A DNA stretch of 64,000 nt from Chrysomallon squamiferum (taxonomy: Eukaryota > Mollusca > Gastropoda > Neomphalida > Peltospiridae). Every line of letters begins with the position of its first letter. Within the stretch, counting starts at the first letter, position 1. The stretch is from contig CM022674.1 of assembly GCA_012295275.1 (NCBI GenBank), positions 15,472,953-15,536,952 on the forward strand. The letters are read 5' to 3'. The notes beneath the pieces were generated by a model. It worked only from the letters and a program-made list of their open reading frames with translations, searched no databases and was not told the DNA's origin. A program made the position numbers and the translations under genes. Below, piece by piece: positions 58,706-64,000 of this stretch.

Positions 58706-59967
58706 CGCAATATAATAAGGTCATGGTTTATTTTAAGTGTACTTCCTGTTGTAGTAGTAGTAATGGTAGAAGTAGTAATAGTAGTAGTAGTTGGTGTAGT
58801 AGGAGTAGTAGTAGTAGGAGTAGTAGGAGGAGTAGTAATAATAATAATAATAATAATAAAGGACTAGATAAATTATAAGCAGTTTAAGTTAACAGATTTT
58901 GTCTCGCTTGACAACAGGAACGACTAGCTATGAAGAACATTCGCTTGAAAAGCCTTTATGCGAGTAAAGCTGGAATTTTAAAGCCGAGGTGACTGAAAAT
59001 GACACGACCTTTATGGAGAAGCGGCCTAGAGAGGCCTTGCAAAGTCGCAGTACATCGCGGTCTTTCGCGGTCTTTAACCGACCGTTTGGTGTATTTCGCT
59101 TTTGTGTCGTGCAAAATTTATTGGGTTTTGTTTAATTTTGATTTTTTTTTATAAAATCCAACACCCACTCCATTACATAAAATGATTATCATATTACGTT
59201 AGTGCAAAGAAAGAGTGATATATTTGTCGTTTCTTCATGTGTTATAGTTAACTCTTTCGTTTGTGGGTTGCTGCTGTTTTTTTTAATTGTTTTTATTATT
59301 ATTATTATGATGATGATGATTATTATTATTATTATTATTATTTTATTTATTGTCTTTTTCTTTCGATCTGTTTCTTTTTTAAAATGTATTTGCTGTGAAT
59401 GTCATAAGCAAGGTAAATCTTCTTACTGGAAGTTGTGGACATACCACTAGTTTACATAAACGTAGCTTCACATTCCTAAATACTGCCTGTTAATCGTAGC
59501 AGAGGTTATAGTATAAATATCAGTTGTAACAATAGTAGTAGTACGTTATAGTAGTGGTAGTAGTTATAGCAATAATTGTCGAGGAAGTAGAAGTGAATAT
59601 TTGGCTGTTTATATATACACAAAGTAAAATAAAGAATGTATGAAGGCGTATTTTACAGTGAAAATCAAGACAAGGACCACACGACATTTCTTTCATGTTT
59701 ACACTACCAGATTACTTCTTGCTACGTTCCTTGAAATATCGGTTAAAGGTGTTAATTTTTAAATGATCTCTATGAATGGCTTGTAATTTCCCTGACACCT
59801 AGCTTCAAATGTCCAACATAAGTTTCTATACATTAATTTTACAGCTGGTTTAGTTTTCGATTTTTATATTTGTTTCTACTTTCTAACTGCTGCATACCTG
59901 TAGAAATGGACGAAGTATACCTACTAGGTTTCGGTAAATAATTTCATATTGTTTTATATCTTTACAG
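58181..59967. other. Non-coding stretch with triplet microsatellites, right arm
   Basis: This mirrors 2,155-3,945. It holds ATT and TAG/AGT triplets at about 58,650-58,860 and 59,290-59,345, and the GC-richer patch at about 59,000-59,110. Any upstream exon of the cysteine-rich gene should be here, but none is convincing. Confidence 0.6.
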
Positions 59968-60658
59968 CGCATTTTTACGGCACATTATTTGACGACAATT
60001 TCAGAAGATGTGTGGAATCTTCCAGTATCTCAAGAACGGATTGCTTCAACCAAAACTGGAATCGGCGAAAAAACAGTTCAAACTGGAGTCAGCGAACCAA
60101 CAACCCGAACTGAAATCGTCGCCCTAACCGAAACCAGTTTCAGCAGATTCCCAGATTTACGAGACCCACTTCAGACAAAGATGGCAGACAGCCACTTCGT
60201 CATGGCAACACTGGACCAGTCACATGTCGCCTACAAGAAGGACGTGGTCGAGACAGACGACAAGGTGGCCATGGTCTCGCCGTACAACACGAAGACCTTG
60301 GACAAGAGGCACAGTGAGACCAGTTCCAAATCAGGGTAAAATAGTATTTACTTTGTTACTTACTAACTTACTGTGTCTTTGTCTTCGTTGGATTGCTTTG
60401 TCATTATTCATTGTCCGTCTATCTATCTGATGAGTTACCGTTTTCAGTTATATATAATTATAAACTGTTTTCAGGTGGTCGGGAATTTGTCAGCTTGTGT
60501 CAAACGGCTGTAACTTCATTAACAGAATTGACTGTCAACAACTTCAACGCGACGTCAACTTCTGGCTAACAAATCAGGCGCGGACCTATTGCAAGAACTG
60601 CCAACTGAACATTCCCACTATCAACATTCGGTGTTCCCAGGGACCTGTACGTGAATAA
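59968..60658 (+). CDS. Gene with cysteine-rich C-terminus, right arm (two 3' exons)
   Basis: This is the mirror of 1,464-2,154. Exons are 59,968-60,335 and 60,475-60,658, joining in phase at KSG|WSGIC. The last exon encodes six cysteines and ends SQGPVRE before TAA. The family is unrecognised and the first exon was not found. Because the two copies differ by a synonymous and a single conservative-site change over the last exon, a real protein is likely. Confidence 0.62.
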
Positions 60659-61135
60659 GTTAACCAATAGGTACGAATACTCACAGAATACAAAACTTTT
60701 CATTTATTTACATTTTAAAAACATTATAATAATGATATATTATTATGTTGTGATACATTTAAATAGTTGTCCGAGTATATATGTGTGCATGTGTGTGTAT
60801 GTGTATACGTAGAATTATTTTCAGCTATCTTTCCAAGTTTACATACATATTATATTTCTTGTCATCGCATTTCAAACTCTGAAAACTCTGAATGCATATA
60901 TATATGTATAAAAGATGATTTATTTATTTATTTTCTTGTTTTTCTTTCTTTTATTTTGCAGATAATATAGCTGAAAAACAGTTACAAACAAGAAACACAC
61001 ACACATATACACATAATAAATGGTTTTAGTCAAAACAGAACATAGAATTTTCTTTTCTCTTACTTAAACATTACTGCTGAATCTGATGCAAAACATTCAT
61101 ACTCAACAACAAAATAATAATTACAGTGCAGTGTG

Positions 61136-61420
61136 TTATCTAAATCTTCTACGATAATCGTTGCTGTTTATATCGATATCGTCGATTAATTGCGGTCTCT
61201 GGTTATTCGGAAGACGATTAGGGTCAAAATCAAAGGGAGACGACTTGCTAGCGACAAATCTCTGAAGCTGAGACAATACAAATACTAAAACATTAAAAAA
61301 AATAAAAAAATAAAAATGAATAAATAAAGAAATTAATTAATAAATGAATAGATAAAAATAAACAACACCGAACTAAAACACACAAATGAACTCACCACAG
61401 ATTATCAAACGCAATAACAT
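61136..61420 (-). CDS. Tentative two-exon small gene, right arm
   Basis: This is the mirror of 700-983. A first exon would be 61,420-61,396 (MLLRLIIC, donor GTGAGT) and a second 61,267-61,136, ending at TAA. Here the T run is three bases, so the second exon reads LQRFVASKSSPFDFDP from its acceptor in phase 0. The join to the first exon is still out of phase, so another first exon may be used. Confidence 0.4.
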
Positions 61421-61999
61421 TTTCACAAGTGACGTTTTTCAGTCTGTTTCAATTTTCTGTTTCACTTCTCACGCCCAGTTCACAGCTTGAACCTTCTCAG
61501 ACTTTTTTTTTGTTTGTTTAACCTCATGACGAGTCACAACAGGTGAACGTGTTAATACCCAGTGATTATAGAAAACCACACAGTTAGTTTTTACAGTCGT
61601 TAAATATACAGACCGGCTAGTTCCGCGTTCCAGGTTTTCTTCCGTACAGATCCATTAAAAATTAAATGTTTGTGGTTTTATTACAGAGGTAGATATTAAA
61701 TTAATTTACTGCAAGCTACTGCTTTTGCTGAAATACGGCAGAAGGAAATTCAAAAAAAAAGGAAGAAATAAAAAATAAATAAAAAAGTTAAAGTTTGATT
61801 TGTTTACCGATGGGATTTATCTTTTATATCGGCTTTTTAATGTGATACGTTTATTGATAGGTTTAATCTTTTTATTTATTTATTTATTTAATACAAATAA
61901 ACAAACACAAAAAGTATTTTTAAAAAGTAATAAAAAATAATAATAAATCAGTACTAATTATAAAGTAAAAACAATGATGATGGAAAACCACAGTGTAAA

Positions 62000-62050
<51 letters not shown>

Positions 62051-62159
62051 CTAACGAAGAAACAAACTATTAAAAGCAATCTATACTTCACGTTTTGGCG
62101 TTCTGAAGCTAAAATAAAGAGGCTTTTGTGTGTTCCTAGATGGTCTTAAAAGCAAAGCA
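61421..62159. other. Outer end of the right arm, AT-rich
   Basis: This mirrors 1-699: an AT-rich region with ATTT/AAAT stretches and an AAT triplet tract at about 62,003-62,050. The mirror match ends at 62,101, which is the window edge on the other side. No gene was seen. Confidence 0.6.
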
Positions 62160-62345
62160 CAACTTTGTTTTCGCGTACAACAATAGCTCTGACGTCATTT
62201 CTACTGTGTCGTTACAGGTATATTATTATCTCCGGAATTTGTCGCGCAGAATGGCATCATTAGTTACTATATATTATTATTTGACGAGTGTTGGTACTGC
62301 GTGTAGTTCCGGTTCTCAATGATCATGCGCAGTAGCTGTCGAATT
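62160..62345 (-). pseudogene. Decarboxylase exon c scrap, outermost unit
   Basis: On the minus strand this reads QLLRMII near 62,335-62,310 and VEMTSELLL near 62,205-62,180, matching exon c of the other copies. The middle is diverged and the FVIRFAIC block is lost. It is a fourth tandem remnant of the decarboxylase tail. Confidence 0.55.
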
Positions 62346-62879
62346 ACGAACAAGTTAACGGTAACTATTTGATAAATAACAAGCAGAACTCGTTTATCCG
62401 TTATTATTAATGATTTATATATTTATTTATTTATTTTCTTTAATTTTCCTTCATTTTCTTTTCGTTATTTATTAATAAAATTAAATATAGTGAGAACAAA
62501 TTATAAAAACCACCACCAACAAAAATAATAATTATTGTTGTTAAGTAGTGATAGTAAATGAAGTATTTATATCAAATTAAAAATAATGCATTCATTTAAA
62601 TTTGATATGATTAACATATTTGAGTCTGAATACAGGTAAGTATTTGTACCTTCTAACCCCGACTCCGAAGAGGAATATTCTCCATTAATTCAATCATTAA
62701 ACGTGAAAATGTTAATAAAAACGAAAACACTTGCAATTTGTAATAAATATTTTTATTAAATGTCGATATTGTACAATGCATAACATGTTAATGATTCCAA
62801 CAATAGCTCTCCACAAATCTAATAGTTATACAAATTATCCTTTTACATAATCACTGTGCGTAACGTTGACTGCTTTAAA
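62346..62879. other. Intergenic AT-rich sequence
   Basis: No gene was seen. The region separates the decarboxylase scrap from PARP fragment D. Confidence 0.6.
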
Positions 62880-63680
62880 ATTATCTCTAGAGTATATTCA
62901 TAAAACCACGAAACACGTTTAGCTTCTACAGGAAGACTGGTTTCTTTCATCAGATTCGAGATCTCTGCACGTCCATTAAATTTTTCAAGAAGAATGTTGA
63001 ATACTTTGTCAATAATTTCATCATGTTTAAGGTTATCCAAATTTCCATTAGTTCAGGAAGAACAGAGACTTGATAGTGATTTTCTTCTTCCTGTTAAACC
63101 TGTACTGCTGACATCTGTGTTATCTTTGAATATAATTCCTTCATTTGTCACTGTTGTTTCGTCTTTTTCTGGTTGTTGGTGTTTCACATTTTTTCGCCGT
63201 CTTCTGTTGGGTTTTGTGGGTGTAGAAACTTCTGAACCTTTATTATCATTACTGTCAGACTCTGCAGCAGCTGTCGAGAATAAACTAGTCTGTGAAGCTG
63301 TTTTTGGTTTAACCTTTGGTCAGTCTGAAAACTGTCTGTCAGATTATCTCTGCTATGCTTTTCACGTGGACCTCTTTTCTCCATATCTGTTTCTTGTGTT
63401 GTTTTTAGTAGAATAACCTATCTTTCCTCTACCTCTACATAAACCATCGTTTTTCTCTACACCTAGCATTTTGACATTCCCTGTTTTTTTGTATGTTCGA
63501 ATGTTTTCAAAATTTCCTCTTCACCTGCTCCTTCGTATGTTGTAGAAAATAGTGTAGTCTGTAACACTGACCTTCGTTCTAAATATCTACGCACTTTGTC
63601 AGGTTCTGGAAAATCATTTTTGTAACGTCATCAACTTGTTTCAAAGGCATTAGTATCATCATTTCATCAAAATAAAACAT
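62880..63680 (-). pseudogene. PARP12/ZAP-like copy D, 5' fragment
   Basis: Starting at a decayed ATG (63,680), the minus strand matches exon 1 of A/A' through the Ser/Arg-rich N-terminus and the first part of the winged-helix-like segment (LMKETSLPVEAKRVSWFYEY). It then leaves the family at about 62,880, before any zinc finger. Several 1-base indels and a TGA (SSCSS*TNGN region, near 63,056) break the frame. It is a truncated remnant and the likely relative of a patch in A'. Confidence 0.78.
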
Positions 63681-64000
63681 AGTTCTGAAATAATATTTAA
63701 CATTCTATCAGTTTTTACTCTGAAATCTTCACAAGCTGTGGCATTTTCATCATTAAATATAAATATGGCTCGTTTTTAAAAAGTACCTTTAACAGTGAAT
63801 TATAAAAACTTAGGTCAGTTCTATTTGCAAAATTCTATCTGCTAAGCATTACAGGTGTTTCTTCTACATGATTAAATCCACTGAAAATAAAATTATGAAT
63901 ATAAAATACACAATCGATATTTAAAAATTAATAAGATTCCTTGTGCTTATACATTTTTAAATATCTCTCAGGTCAACCTAACACGAGAACGATAGCAGTA
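63681..64000. other. Upstream flank of copy D
   Basis: This matches the flank of A' (52,701-52,975), including CATGATTAAATCCACTGAAAAT. It ends in the unit-conserved AGGTCAACCTAACACGA block, which suggests the unit continues to the right of the window. Confidence 0.65.

Overview
This window is animal genomic DNA. It is very AT-rich, full of microsatellites, has short GT-AG introns, and carries a decayed LINE. The gene families are animal: PARP12/ZAP-like CCCH-WWE-PARP proteins and an aromatic-amino-acid/histidine decarboxylase. The texture suggests a lophotrochozoan, perhaps a mollusc, but that is inference and not shown.

Large scale: almost the whole window is one huge inverted repeat. Bases 1 to about 27,100 reappear in reverse complement at about 33,900-62,101, with the same order of genes, a LINE at the same site, and small differences mostly in simple repeats. 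Near the centre is a gap of exactly 200 N (33,452-33,651). Either this is a real palindromic duplication, or two haplotype contigs were scaffolded head to head. The sequence alone cannot decide.

Content of one arm, left to right: a small two-exon gene (700-983); a converging gene with a cysteine-rich C-terminus (1,464-2,154); C-terminal exons of a group II PLP decarboxylase, partly doubled as a small inverted repeat (4,384-7,607); PARP12-like gene A (exons to 14,163); a degenerate minisatellite; a second decayed decarboxylase fragment (16,363-17,980); a LINE (18,771-21,040); PARP12-like copy B (22,323-28,259). In the unpaired centre lie a third decarboxylase fragment and the 5' part of copy C (31,947-33,451), cut by the gap. 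The right arm repeats this as B' (33,652-40,199, minus) and A' (47,827-52,402, minus). Beyond it is a fourth decarboxylase scrap and a 5' fragment, D, of a further PARP-like copy.

So the locus is a tandem array whose unit is [decarboxylase tail, minus] + [conserved 5' noncoding segment, plus] + [PARP12/ZAP-like gene, plus], itself present in inverted duplicate. The full PARP architecture is: low-complexity N-terminus, winged-helix-like segment, four CCCH fingers, two WWE domains (the second split by an intron), an ADP-ribosyltransferase domain with H and Y of the triad, and an added C-terminal tail. The tail is proline-rich with SH3-type motifs in A, and a Ser/Thr/Asn repeat in B. By analogy with vertebrate ZAP/PARP12 these would bind RNA and act in antiviral defence. 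The copies diverge mainly through internal repeats: an RGERGGF-type 10-residue array of about 32 units in B', a 17-residue array in A/A', and a 16-residue array in the tail of B. They also carry frameshifts, lost starts and mosaic patches that suggest gene conversion.
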